The notes: generated from the letters alone by a model not told the origin. A stretch of 64,000 bases of DNA from Halalkalibacter sp. APA_J-10(15) (GCF_023017105.1 NZ_JALKEV010000001.1:186001-250000); one strand, 5' to 3'. Shown: positions 1 through 8,400, counted from the first letter of the stretch. A program made the numbers and translations.

Positions 1-219
1 ATCTCTGCATTAAAGAGAAAGAATCAACATGATTTAGAAGACACAGTGATGATTGGCGATTCACCTTACACAGATATACGTATGGGGAATCGGATGGAAA
101 TCGATACGATACTCCTTCAATCTGGTGTAAGTTCCTATCAAAATACAGAGCTGCCGGATGAAGCAACGTATACGTTTCAAAGTTTGTTAGAGGTGTATGA
201 GCAGTTAATGAAGCTATGA
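1..219 (+). CDS. HAD superfamily hydrolase, NagD/YutF type (C-terminal part)
   Basis: Only the last 72 codons are present; the start lies left of the window. Residues 19-26 of the visible part read G-D-S-P-Y-T-D-I, the Mg2+-binding aspartate motif near the C-terminus of class IIA HAD phosphatases, followed by a hydrophobic strand ending in QSGVS, as in NagD/YutF relatives. These are cytoplasmic phosphatases of small phosphorylated metabolites; the substrate cannot be read from this fragment. A hairpin with a T-run follows about 90 bases downstream, so this is probably the last gene of its transcript. The catalytic N-terminal DxDG motif is outside the window, so assignment to NagD rather than a neighbouring HAD-IIA family is tentative. 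Confidence 0.75.
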   Translation: MSALKRKNQHDLEDTVMIGDSPYTDIRMGNRMEIDTILLQSGVSSYQNTELPDEATYTFQSLLEVYEQLMKL

Positions 220-310
220 GGTGTAGATAAAAAGTGAACTTTCTATTGACACGGATGGGTATTAATGGTATTTTTTGTTTGAAAGGATTATAGATTTCAA
301 CAGCAAGACA

Positions 311-338
311 CCTTTCCAATGCAGAAAGGCTATTTTTT
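311..338 (+). terminator. Rho-independent terminator of the HAD gene
   Basis: Stem CCTTTC / GAAAGG (311-316 with 324-329), 7-base loop, then a T-rich tract. It lies between the HAD gene and the Fur boxes. Confidence 0.55.
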
Positions 339-352
339 TAAAGTTATAATGA

Positions 353-367
353 TAATGATTTTCATTA
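353..367. promoter_or_regulatory. Fur box 1 (probable)
   Basis: Inverted repeat TAATGA-TTT-TCATTA, resembling the core of the Fur consensus (GATAATGATAATCATTATC). It lies about 60 bases left of a second, better site and upstream of a NEAT-like secreted protein gene, the kind of gene Fur controls. Confidence 0.6.
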
Positions 368-412
368 CTGTTTAAAGTGTGCGTCCGGCTCGCCTTTTTA
401 ATCAACATTAAT

Positions 413-433
413 TGATAATAATTTTCATTATCA
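413..433. promoter_or_regulatory. Fur box 2
   Basis: TGATAAT and its exact complement ATTATCA flank a 7-base AT-rich spacer, giving a 21-bp inverted repeat close to the classical Fur box. It sits 173 bases before the start of the secreted NEAT-like gene at 606. Iron-dependent repression of that gene, perhaps together with the NEAT gene at 1400, is inferred. No clear -35/-10 pair was assigned, and the rest of 434-605 shows nothing else recognisable. Confidence 0.75.
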
Positions 434-605
434 TCGGTAGTTTTGTCTGCTATTGTCACATAAATGAAAGGAGATTAGTCATTTGAGAAGCCCACCTGTA
501 TGAACAAGGTTTGTTGTTAGGTCCGTTGTGATTAATCAATGTCCACGCTCTAGTTATTTAAGACGTATGAAAAATTAATCTTAAAATCGAAAGGGATGTT
601 TGTAA

Positions 606-1010
606 ATGATTAAATCTACCGTATCTATGAAGAATGCTGTTGCCTTGTTTTTTGTGATGCTTTTATTGACTTTAGCTCTAGTGACTCCTAGTTCTGCAGC
701 ATCATACAATTATCAATTTTTAGATGAGGATGAGAATTATTCAGCTCATGCTAGTTCATTTATTGTTGGAGATGCCATATTTAATGGTGGTTCAACGGTA
801 ACGATTACGTTAGAGGATGCTACGATTTTAGGTGATTTATTAGTTTGGGACGGAAGTAGCTTTGTTGAAGCTGATCGTGCTGTTGATGGAGATGGAAATG
901 TTCAATTTACATTTGATATCGCCAATTTAGACAACTTAGAAATTCAATTATTTGTAAATGCAGGGCCACATAGTGGTTATATGACGCTCTTTATTGAATG
1001 GTTGTTGTAA
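606..1010 (+). CDS. Small secreted NEAT-like protein (putative hemophore)
   Basis: A 134-residue exported protein. Residues 1-32 form a signal peptide (basic start, hydrophobic core about 11-28, then PSSAAS). The remainder is about one NEAT domain in size and follows the NEAT pattern: an initial Y-N-Y-Q-F strand, a Ser/Ala-rich lip segment (SAHASSF), a V-T-I-T-L strand and a final GYMTLFIEW strand. NEAT domains bind haem. The usual YxxxY haem motif in the last strand appears here as YxxxF, so haem binding is uncertain. It has no sorting signal, so it should be released, as the B. anthracis hemophore IsdX1 is. AAAGGGATG about 8 bases upstream supports the ATG. The upstream Fur boxes and the downstream wall-anchored NEAT gene support a role in iron or haem uptake. 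Confidence 0.6.
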   Translation: MIKSTVSMKNAVALFFVMLLLTLALVTPSSAASYNYQFLDEDENYSAHASSFIVGDAIFNGGSTVTITLEDATILGDLLVWDGSSFVEADRAVDGDGNVQFTFDIANLDNLEIQLFVNAGPHSGYMTLFIEWLL

Positions 1011-1399
1011 TTTTTGCGGGTTTGAACGAGCGGAAATAAACAGAGATAGCAATGTCCGCTATGCATCCTTGAGAGGAGGATGCTACATCTCTCATGATAC
1101 AGATACTTGCTTGCGAGGGTGTTTCAAAAGTCATTAAATGCTTGCGAAACACCCTCTTCCAAATGAGGCCACTGAAAAGGTACTAATCGACTTTTTCAAT
1201 ACCTTTATTTTGATTAGCAATGGCTTCAATCGTTGCTCGCTTGATACGAGAAACCCACTCGTATCAAGCTTTTCAAAACAGACAACGGTTTCGCTCATTG
1301 CTTCAAGGGCACACAAAAAGTTAAAAACCAAACTTTTTCAGAGCACTTTGTCATATTGCTCATTTTTCAATGACACTTTTTAAAAGGAGAGGGAACACA
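1011..1399. other. Intergenic region with two long inverted repeats
   Basis: This 389-base gap holds a small hairpin (GCATCCT 1063-1069 with AGGATGC 1077-1083). A strong one pairs 1115-1125 with 1146-1156 (GAGGGTGTTTC / GAAACACCCTC), with additional inner pairs. A third pairs 1239-1250 with 1258-1269 (GCTTGATACGAG / CTCGTATCAAGC). The first long hairpin resembles the end of a Bacillus insertion element or a strong terminator. No convincing coding sequence is present on either strand, so a decayed mobile element or MITE is possible. Confidence 0.45.
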
Positions 1400-3787
1400 T
1401 TGAGTAAGAGAAAGCAAAAGTCATTTGCTAGTTTTATAATTGTGATGCTGCTCATTTCACAACTATTTCCTGGAGTGGCGACTACATATGCTGAGGAAGG
1501 CGACTTACCAGATGGAGTATATGAAGCAGACTACCGATATTTAAAGGATGGATCATCAGAAACATCTGCTGCGCATGGGTATTTATATGTCGAGAATACA
1601 GGCAGATTTATTGTGGAAGCGGAGCAAATTTTCTTCGAGCATGAGATAACGGCTGAAAATGAAGGGTATATTCCTTATATTGGCTTCAGGCTACCAGGCT
1701 ATCCGAAGGCAACGATTTCTGGTGCTGATATAACCGGTATGGATGGTTATCAGGAAGTGGAGCCGAGTTTAGTTGATCAAGCTGACGAGAATGGGAATTA
1801 TGTCGTTCGGTATGAGTTGGAAGAGGTAACAAAGGCACCAGATATCTTAATTCATGTGTATATGGAAGGTGTCCATGGATTTCCTGGCGGAGTGTATGAT
1901 TATTGGTATAATGTGCAACTAGAAATTGATACGAGCACACTTCCGATTGAAGTTGAAGCTGACAAAACATCATTAATCGATTTGATCGCAGAAGCAGAGG
2001 CGCTATTTGAAGCGATCCCACCGAGTGGCACATTCATTCCTAATGTGATCTCTAATGGCGAGCATACGTATAGTACGTCTCAAATCAATAATCGATTAAC
2101 GAATGCTAAAAATGTCGTTAATGATCCAAGTGCGTCACAAGCTGAAGTTGAAGCTGTGTCTAATAATTTGCAATTAGCTATGGATTCTGTGAAAAGAGAT
2201 CAGTACTTTGAGACAGGCACTTTACGTTTTATTGTATTAGATTCAATTGAGGAAGGTGCAGCATTGTCTGAACACACTGGAGACTTTGGTGATAAGGCCG
2301 TTATATTAGAACAATTTGGAACTCACCAAGCTCGGGTGAATATTCCTGTAGTAGGAATGTCTGATAATTTAGATATTCGTTCATCAATGGCTCCTGCTAA
2401 TGGTGAGGTTAGAGAAACGTTTGTTGCCCCAATACAATTTGTACGTAAAGAAACAGAAGAAATTAGCTGGTATCAAGCGAGTGCTAGGCATGCGAATGCA
2501 GACGACAGTGTTTGGCAAGGATTAAGCTTCTTAAGATACATAGATGAAGGTGTGGAAAAAGAGGTTTATTTAAGCTTTAATGTGAGTCAGCTAAATGAAT
2601 TAGAGGAGTTATTCTTATTAGCTGAAGCCTTTAATGAAACAGCAGAAATTGGAACAGCAAATGGTCAATTTGATGCGGATCATGATGTGCAAGAAAGCTT
2701 ACAAAGCGCATTGGAAAAAGCAGAGCAAGTGTCGAGCAACTTAGCAGCGACTAGACCGGAAATTGCGGAAGCTTACGAACGTTTGGATGAGGCATTGACA
2801 GAGTTTTTGAGTATAAAACAATTAGAAGCTGGTCAATATGAGCTGCAATTAGCGGATATAAGTGAGGAGTTAGCAGATTCCGTTGATTCTATTTATATGA
2901 ATGTCGACTTGGATGGAACGATTGATCTTGAAGTGACACGACGCGAAGAAACAACTCAAGTTGAGCTAGTCAGTCAAAAGCATGGAGAGGCGGTTGCTTC
3001 CCGAAATGAAGGGGGTCGCACCTATTTGTTTTCAAATATTGATTTAACACATGCTTACCAATTGATTGTACAACATCAAGGTGGTCAGGAGCAGGTGTTT
3101 GTTACTTATTTTGGTATGATTTCTAGTCAGGTTGTTGAAGAGGCTCCCCCAGGGAACGAAGAAGAGCCTCCCGGAAATGAGGAAGACCAGCCAGGGAACG
3201 AGGAAGAGCCTCCCGGAAATGAGGAAGACCAGCCAGGGAACGAGGAAGAGCCTCCCGGAAATGAGGAAGACCAGCCAGGGAACGAGGAAGAGTCTCCTGG
3301 AAATGAGGAAGACCAGCCAGGGAACGAGGAAGAGCCTCCCGGAAATGAGGAAGACCAGCCAGGGAACGAGGAAGAGTCTCCCGGAAATGAGGAAGACCAG
3401 CCAGGGAACGAAGAAGAGCCTCCCGGAAATGAGGAAGACCAGCCAGGGAACGAAGAAGAGCCTCCCGGAAATGAAGAAGACCAACCAGGAAACGAAGAAG
3501 AGCCTCCCGGAAATGAAGAAGACCAACCAGGAAACGAAGAAGAACCAAATGATCATGGAGAAGTTCAAATAGAAAATGAGGAAGAAGTGACCGGAGATAG
3601 GGATCGTCTTCAAGAAAAGTCTCCAGACAATGGTGAGAAACAAGCGACTGAAGAATCGTTTAATGAGAGCTCAGGTGAAGCTTTACCTAACACATCTACT
3701 AATCTGTATGTGCTGCTGTTGCTTGGTTCGGCTTTGTTTTTATTGGGAGGATTCGCTTATTTGTATATGAGGAAGAGGCTAGTATAA
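1400..3787 (+). CDS. Wall-anchored NEAT-domain surface protein
   Basis: A 795-residue secreted protein attached to the cell wall. Start: AAAGGAGAGGG precedes TTG 1400 by about 7 bases; an in-frame ATG at 1370 has no ribosome site. After the signal peptide (ending near TTYA), residues about 35-165 form a NEAT domain. It shows D-Y-R-Y-L-K-D-G-S at its start, a SSETSAAHGYL lip, and YDYWYNVQL with the YxxxY haem-ligand pattern. The middle holds two apparent helical FIVAR-like segments and beta-rich stretches. Then comes a 14-residue tandem repeat built of PGNEEE and PGNEEDQ. The C-terminus is a sorting signal: LPNTST, about 20 hydrophobic residues and MRKR. It probably binds haem at the surface and works with the secreted NEAT-like protein upstream. 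No sortase gene is in the window. Confidence 0.8.
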   Translation: MSKRKQKSFASFIIVMLLISQLFPGVATTYAEEGDLPDGVYEADYRYLKDGSSETSAAHGYLYVENTGRFIVEAEQIFFEHEITAENEGYIPYIGFRLPGYPKATISGADITGMDGYQEVEPSLVDQADENGNYVVRYELEEVTKAPDILIHVYMEGVHGFPGGVYDYWYNVQLEIDTSTLPIEVEADKTSLIDLIAEAEALFEAIPPSGTFIPNVISNGEHTYSTSQINNRLTNAKNVVNDPSASQAEVEAVSNNLQLAMDSVKRDQYFETGTLRFIVLDSIEEGAALSEHTGDFGDKAVILEQFGTHQARVNIPVVGMSDNLDIRSSMAPANGEVRETFVAPIQFVRKETEEISWYQASARHANADDSVWQGLSFLRYIDEGVEKEVYLSFNVSQLNELEELFLLAEAFNETAEIGTANGQFDADHDVQESLQSALEKAEQVSSNLAATRPEIAEAYERLDEALTEFLSIKQLEAGQYELQLADISEELADSVDSIYMNVDLDGTIDLEVTRREETTQVELVSQKHGEAVASRNEGGRTYLFSNIDLTHAYQLIVQHQGGQEQVFVTYFGMISSQVVEEAPPGNEEEPPGNEEDQPGNEEEPPGNEEDQPGNEEEPPGNEEDQPGNEEESPGNEEDQPGNEEEPPGNEEDQPGNEEESPGNEEDQPGNEEEPPGNEEDQPGNEEEPPGNEEDQPGNEEEPPGNEEDQPGNEEEPNDHGEVQIENEEEVTGDRDRLQEKSPDNGEKQATEESFNESSGEALPNTSTNLYVLLLLGSALFLLGGFAYLYMRKRLV
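3149..3547 (+). repeat. 42-bp coding tandem repeat, about 9.5 copies
   Basis: Each unit encodes 14 residues (PGNEEE[P/S]PGNEEDQ). Copies differ by a few silent changes plus Pro/Ser exchanges at one position. It forms a stiff acidic spacer that would hold the NEAT domain away from the wall. Copy number is likely to vary between strains by slippage. The same stretch is open in several other frames, which are not genes. Confidence 0.95.
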
Positions 3788-3797
3788 TAAGTGTAAG

Positions 3798-3832
3798 GTG
3801 CTTCAAGGATATATACTTTGAAGCACTTTTTT
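3798..3832 (+). terminator. Terminator after NEAT surface protein
   Basis: Perfect 9-bp stem GTGCTTCAA (3798-3806) / TTGAAGCAC (3818-3826) followed by six T. Confidence 0.85.
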
Positions 3833-3840
3833 AATGGTTT

Positions 3841-4300
3841 GGAAAACCCCTGGCTATGCCGGGGGTTCAAAAGAGCTTCTAGCGTGGTATTAAAAAAACC
3901 TCACTTCGTGGTAGGATAAAGTTGGTTTCCCGACCACTTTATCTCACCAAAGAAGGAGGTATGCCCTGTGAAGGACATGAATAGTTTAGCACACACAACA
4001 TGGAATTGTAAGTATCACATCGTCTTTGCACCAAAATACAGAAGGCAAATTATCTATGGGAAATATAAAAAAAGTATTGGTCAAATCATAAGGGATTTAT
4101 GTGAAAGAAAAGGGATCGTCATACATGAAGCAAATGCATGTCCTGACCACATTCATATGTTAGTGAGCATCCCACCAAAACTAAGTGTCTCTCAATTTAT
4201 GAGGTACTTAAAAGGGAAGAGTAGTCTCATGATATTTGATCGACATGCCCATTTAAAGTATCGATACGGAAATCGAAAGTTCTGGTGTCGAGGCTTCTAG
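3841..4300 (+). mobile_element. Decayed IS200/IS605-family element (left end plus partial tnpA)
   Basis: The left end carries a 10-bp hairpin with a three-base loop (3845-3854 with 3858-3867), the kind of subterminal structure recognised by Y1 transposases. A second hairpin (GATAAAGT.. 3915 to ..ACTTTATC 3943, one bulge) lies just before the tnpA ribosome site; in IS200 such a structure represses translation. The element stops inside tnpA, so the right end is missing. A 9-mer GCTTCTAGC occurs both in the left end (3875) and at the break (4293), possibly the scar of the deletion. Confidence 0.75.
3968..4300 (+). pseudogene. tnpA: IS200-type transposase TnpA, 3'-truncated
   Basis: The 110 readable residues match Y1 (HUH) transposases of the IS200 group: KYHIVFAPKYRR near the start, the metal-binding H-x-H in C-P-D-H-I-H-M-L, then FMRYLKGKSS and YGNRKFWCRG. 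Normal members have about 130-155 residues and end in a helix carrying the nucleophilic tyrosine. Here a stop follows the FW-RG motif directly, so that helix and tyrosine are lost and the protein should be inactive. The start is GTG behind AAGGAGGT. Sequence right of 4297 belongs to unrelated repeat DNA. Confidence 0.85.
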
Positions 4301-4309
4301 CCGCAGAGC

Positions 4310-4552
4310 AAGAGGCTGGGACATAACTAAAGTGTCTATATGGAAACCCGAACAAAAGATGAACGTAGCGGATGAAATATACGTAGACTCCTGCGGGATG
4401 AAAAGCCAAGGGTGAGACCCCGCAGTGCGAAGCACGAGGAGGCTCACCGGCTTCCCGCGGAAAGCGAAGTATATTTCAGGAGCGGTTTACGTCCTCCATC
4501 TATCATTGTTCGGCTTTTCTTTTAGTTAAACCACTTTTGTCCCAGTCTCTTT
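4310..4552. repeat. Structured intergenic repeat with terminal inverted repeats (MITE-like)
   Basis: About 243 bp bounded by imperfect inverted ends (AGAGGCTGGGACA at 4311; its near complement TGTCCCAGTCTCTT ends at 4552). Inside are further paired blocks: GAAATATAC with GTATATTTC, CCTGCGGG with CCCGCGG, and a GTGC-GAA-GCAC hairpin. The whole unit can fold into a branched structure. I recognise the type as a dispersed Bacillaceae intergenic repeat, from memory only. It has no coding potential and directly abuts the broken tnpA. Confidence 0.7.
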
Positions 4553-4718
4553 GATTATATTTTGGAACTTAAACGATAAATCAATTAATTAGCTTCTCCT
4601 TTTTCTTAAATAAAGGACAACTATGAAAACGAACGGCTATAATGGAGGTTTTATCACGTTTTTTGTTGATTTATTTACAGTGTACTTAATAAATTAAAAA
4701 TAATTAAGTAAAAATATA

Positions 4719-4746
4719 TTGAATTATAAATTAAATTAAGTATAAT
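4719..4746 (+). promoter_or_regulatory. Probable sigma-A promoter of the GH26 mannanase gene
   Basis: TTGAAT (4719-4724), 16-base spacer, TATAAT (4741-4746), in a very AT-rich stretch. The remaining sequence from 4553 to 4718 shows no other feature. Confidence 0.55.
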
Positions 4747-4752
4747 AGTTTT

Positions 4753-4766
4753 ATCAAGCGCTTACA
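4753..4766. promoter_or_regulatory. cre-like CcpA site
   Basis: ATCAAGCGCTTACA matches 11 contiguous bases of the strong cre form TGTAAGCGCTTACA. It lies just downstream of the predicted -10 box, near the transcription start, where CcpA binding would block transcription when glucose is available. Confidence 0.65.
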
Positions 4767-4813
4767 TTTAGAAGGTGTTTGTACAATATATAAATGATGG
4801 AGGAGGTTTTGTT

Positions 4814-7800
4814 ATGGATCGACTAAAAAAGTGCGTACTTGTACTATTGGCCTTATTATTGTTGCTACCTACGACATCAACGGCATTTTCTGAAAGCGTT
4901 TTATCTGATGAGAGAGTGCTAAATTTATCTGATCCGAATGCGACTCGCTATACGAAGGAGTTGTTTGCGTTTCTTCAAGATGTGAGTGGAGAGCAAGTGT
5001 TATTCGGGCAACAGCATGCAACAGATGAAGGATTGACTCTGACAGGTGAAGGGAATCGAATTGGTTCAACTGAGTCGGAGGTGAAGAATGCAGTTGGTGA
5101 TTATCCAGCTGTTTTTGGTTGGGATACGAACAGCTTAGATGGTCGTGAAAAGCCAGGTACAGATGTGGAAAGTCAAGAGCAGAGAATTTTAAATACGGCA
5201 GAATCGATGAAAGTGGCACATGAATTAGGAGGCATCATCACGTTAAGTATGCATCCGGATAACTTTGTTACAGGTCAATACTATGGTGATACGGATGGTA
5301 ACGTCGTTCAAGAAATATTGCCAGGTGGCTCCAAGCATAATGAATTTAACGCTTGGCTAGATAATATTGCTGCCTTAGCACATGAATTAGTTGATGATAA
5401 TGGAGAGCCTATTCCGGTCATCTTCCGTCCGTTCCATGAGCAAACTGGTTCGTGGTTTTGGTGGGGGGCAAGCACGACAACACCTGAACAATACAAAGCG
5501 ATTTTTCGATATACAGTCGAATATTTAAGGGATGCAAAAGGTGTTCATAACTTTTTATATGGGTTCTCCCCTGGTGCAGGTCCTGCTGGGGATTTAGATC
5601 GATATTTAGAAACGTACCCAGGTGATCATTATGTCGATATTTTAGGAATTGATAATTATGATAGTAAGTCAAATGCGGGGTCAGACGCTTGGTTATCCGG
5701 AATGGTAAAAGATTTAGCGATGATCTCGAAATTGGCTGAGGAAAGAGGGAAGGTATCAGCCTTTACTGAATATGGATACAGCGCTGAAGGGATGAATCAA
5801 ACGGGTAATACGTTAGATTGGCATACGCGTGTGTTAAATGCGATAAAAGCAGATGAAGATGCACGAAACATATCCTACATGCTAACGTGGGCTAACTTTG
5901 GGTGGCCGAATAATATGTTTGTTCCGTATCGTGATGTGAATGGGGATTTAGGTGGAGATCATGAGTTATTACCTGACTTTGTACAGTTTTACGAAGATGA
6001 ATACTCGGCATTTCGTAAAGATATAAATGAAAGTGTTTACAATCGTGATGAGAGTTATGTTGTTGCTGATCACGAGCCATTTATGTATGTTGTTTCCCCG
6101 ACGACAGGTACATATGTAACAGACTCGTCAGTTGTATTACGAGCGAAAGTAGTGAACGATGAGGATCCATCCGTTACGTATCAAGTGGCAGGTTCTGAAG
6201 AAGTTTATCAGATGACTATAGATGAAAATGGGTATTATTCTGCCGATTACATTCCTACTGCTTCTAAAAATGGAGGCTCTGTAGATATCGTTATCAACTA
6301 CCATGCTGGAGAGGAGTTAATCGTTTCCGAGGAAGTAAGACTTTATCTTCAAGTGCCAGAAATATCGATTAAGAAGCTAACGTTTGATGAAGGCCTTGAT
6401 GGAGTGAAAAGCAATGGCACTTGGCCGGAAGAATTAAATAGCCATTTGTCCCATGCGGTTGTGGATGGGAACAACGGTATATTAAAGGTTGAAGTCGATG
6501 GAATGCCGGTTGATGAGACGTGGCAGGAATTAAAGCTTGAGCTAGAAGGGCTTGGTGATGAACTTGCTCACGTAACGAGGCTGAAGTTTGATGCGTATAT
6601 TCCGGCTACTGCGGGTGAAGGTGATATAGAGGCTTCTTTGCAATTGCCGCCTGATTGGGAGACAAAGTTTGCATCAGATCGTCAATCGTTAGATGAGCTA
6701 GAAAATGTAGAAATCGATGGTGCTCACTATAAGCATTTTCCAGTTGCGATTGATGTAGCTGGTGCTGATCAAGCTGAGTCCATTGCATTTTCGTTAATTG
6801 GTATTCAATTAAATATGTCAGATGCGTTCTATATTGACAATGTAGAGCTTTTAAATGCGTATGTTCAGGCTCCGCTAGATCCATGGCTAGTTGATAATTT
6901 CGAAGGGTATTTGGGCGACGACGCGCTGTTACATCGTCATTATTCAAGCAATGGTGACCCGATTACATTAAGACTCTCTTCTGAGTATAAGAATAATGGT
7001 GAATACGGAATGGAGTACGATTATACGATTGGTAGCATGGGTTACGCAGGTAGACAAACATCTCTTGGTCCAGTTGATTGGAGGGGTGCGAATGCGTTTG
7101 AGTTTTGGTTGAAGCATGATGGTCCGGGGCATCATTTAACGGTACAAATTCAAATAGGTGGCGTGAGCTTTGAGCATAATGTGGAATTGGATGAGCCTTA
7201 TGAAGGGATGATTCGTATACCTTTTGTTGACTTTGCACCTGCTGGTTGGGAGTCCAATCAAACAGCCATTATTGATCAAAGCCGTTTGGAGAGAGTGAGC
7301 CAGTTTGCTCTTTATGTAGGTGGAGGTCAAGGTGAAGGAGTACTTTATTTTGATGATTTAAGAGCGGTGCATGATGAAGGTGCAGCAGAAGTACCTGAGG
7401 CGCCGGATTCTGAGGGTAAGGAAGTAGAGCCTATTATTTATCAGTTTGAAACTGGCCTAGAAGGATGGAGTGGTTCACAGGCTCAAATTGTAGATGATCA
7501 TATGAGGGCTATTGTGCAGCTAGGTGACGGTATTACATCGGAGGTTCAGAAGACATCTGGTTACAATTTAACTGACTATCGTTATATTGTGGCAAATGTA
7601 ACACATGATGAGTCAGGCACGATTGCTGAGGATGCATTGTTAGGGAAGCTATTTGTGAAATCTGGCGGTGACTGGAGCTGGTCTGATTCTGGTGAGCAAG
7701 AGATTAATAGAGGTGGCTATTCTCAAATTATTTATGATATAAGTGAACTAAATTCGAGAGAGTCTATCCAAGAGATTGGTATTGAATTTATCGGTCCTGC

Positions 7801-8218
7801 TGGATCTGAAGGAACAACGAATGCATACATTGATTATGTGGCCATCGTAACAAGTCTAGATGAACTCCCAGAAGAAGCCGACAATGGGAATGGAGGAGAG
7901 GGGACAGACCCTGGAGTAGACCCAGATCCAGACCCAGATCCAGACCCAGATCCAGACCCAGGTAAGAAGGAAGGTTCGGTTGAAGATGGTAATGGCGGAC
8001 CGAACGGAGAGAATGGTGAAACTCCTAAGCCGTCAGAAGGAGATCCAGGTGAAAAGACGATAGATGACAAGGAGCTTGAAATAGTTAAAGGTGATTCAGA
8101 AGATGAACTGCCGAATACAGCAACAAATGTCTATAGCTTTTTACTAGCAGGCTTACTGCTGATAGTTGCGGGAGTATTAGCAATTTTCATTAGAAAACGT
8201 TTGGTTGCGAGTGAATAG
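4814..8218 (+). CDS. Wall-anchored GH26 endo-beta-1,4-mannanase with carbohydrate-binding modules
   Basis: A 1134-residue secreted enzyme. ATG 4814 follows GGAGGAGG; an open extension back to 4775 has no ribosome site. Signal peptide: residues 1-25. GH26 domain: about 30-390, with acid/base Glu209 in R-P-F-H-E and nucleophile Glu319 in F-T-E-Y-G. Next come an Ig-like domain (about 415-520), a beta-sandwich resembling mannan-binding CBM23/27 modules (about 525-690), and a CBM11-like module starting D-N-F-E-G (about 695-860). Another sandwich module starts at F-E-T-G-L-E-G-W (about 880-1015). An Asp-Pro repeat linker leads to the sorting signal LPNTATN, a hydrophobic segment and RKR. It would cut mannan at the cell surface. 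Module families after the catalytic domain are tentative. Control by the upstream cre is likely. No mannoside transporter lies nearby. Confidence 0.88.
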   Translation: MDRLKKCVLVLLALLLLLPTTSTAFSESVLSDERVLNLSDPNATRYTKELFAFLQDVSGEQVLFGQQHATDEGLTLTGEGNRIGSTESEVKNAVGDYPAVFGWDTNSLDGREKPGTDVESQEQRILNTAESMKVAHELGGIITLSMHPDNFVTGQYYGDTDGNVVQEILPGGSKHNEFNAWLDNIAALAHELVDDNGEPIPVIFRPFHEQTGSWFWWGASTTTPEQYKAIFRYTVEYLRDAKGVHNFLYGFSPGAGPAGDLDRYLETYPGDHYVDILGIDNYDSKSNAGSDAWLSGMVKDLAMISKLAEERGKVSAFTEYGYSAEGMNQTGNTLDWHTRVLNAIKADEDARNISYMLTWANFGWPNNMFVPYRDVNGDLGGDHELLPDFVQFYEDEYSAFRKDINESVYNRDESYVVADHEPFMYVVSPTTGTYVTDSSVVLRAKVVNDEDPSVTYQVAGSEEVYQMTIDENGYYSADYIPTASKNGGSVDIVINYHAGEELIVSEEVRLYLQVPEISIKKLTFDEGLDGVKSNGTWPEELNSHLSHAVVDGNNGILKVEVDGMPVDETWQELKLELEGLGDELAHVTRLKFDAYIPATAGEGDIEASLQLPPDWETKFASDRQSLDELENVEIDGAHYKHFPVAIDVAGADQAESIAFSLIGIQLNMSDAFYIDNVELLNAYVQAPLDPWLVDNFEGYLGDDALLHRHYSSNGDPITLRLSSEYKNNGEYGMEYDYTIGSMGYAGRQTSLGPVDWRGANAFEFWLKHDGPGHHLTVQIQIGGVSFEHNVELDEPYEGMIRIPFVDFAPAGWESNQTAIIDQSRLERVSQFALYVGGGQGEGVLYFDDLRAVHDEGAAEVPEAPDSEGKEVEPIIYQFETGLEGWSGSQAQIVDDHMRAIVQLGDGITSEVQKTSGYNLTDYRYIVANVTHDESGTIAEDALLGKLFVKSGGDWSWSDSGEQEINRGGYSQIIYDISELNSRESIQEIGIEFIGPAGSEGTTNAYIDYVAIVTSLDELPEEADNGNGGEGTDPGVDPDPDPDPDPDPDPGKKEGSVEDGNGGPNGENGETPKPSEGDPGEKTIDDKELEIVKGDSEDELPNTATNVYSFLLAGLLLIVAGVLAIFIRKRLVASE

Positions 8219-8225
8219 ATTGAGA

Positions 8226-8260
8226 GCAAACACACCTAAATAGCACTAGGTGTGTTTTGC
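8226..8260 (+). terminator. Terminator after GH26 gene
   Basis: 10-bp stem AACACACCTA (8229-8238) / TAGGTGTGTT (8247-8256) extending to GCAAA / TTTGC. The sequence is palindromic enough to act in both directions. Confidence 0.75.
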
Positions 8261-8400
8261 CTGTTTTGAGTGTTAATGATGGATCATTGTGAAAAATGAC
8301 ATATGAAGGATAGCCTAAAATGAAAGTAGTATATATGTTAAAATAGTTATAAAGGCATGTGTGTTGTTAGAAAGCTAGATTGTAGGAAAGGATGAACTCA

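Noticed and set aside
262-459. Minus-strand 65-codon open frame across the Fur boxes
   Set aside because: No ribosome site, low-complexity translation produced by the regulatory repeats; regulatory DNA explains the sequence better.
1134-1383. Open frames on both strands in the gap before the NEAT surface protein
   Set aside because: They read through hairpins, lack ribosome sites and show no recognisable protein pattern; at most the remains of a mobile element.
3149-3547. Considered as a CRISPR array
   Set aside because: Units are contiguous without unique spacers and encode protein; no other spaced repeat array and no cas gene was seen in the window.
3044-3643. Long open frames on the other strand and in other frames over the 42-bp repeat
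   Set aside because: Periodic repeats keep all frames open; the translations are merely periodic, and the NEAT protein frame has signal peptide and sorting signal.
4227-4447. Minus-strand open frames over the repeat at 4310
   Set aside because: They cross the structured non-coding repeat and have no start signals.
7834-8070. Minus-strand Gly/Ser-rich frame
   Set aside because: It is the shadow of the Asp-Pro linker of the GH26 protein.
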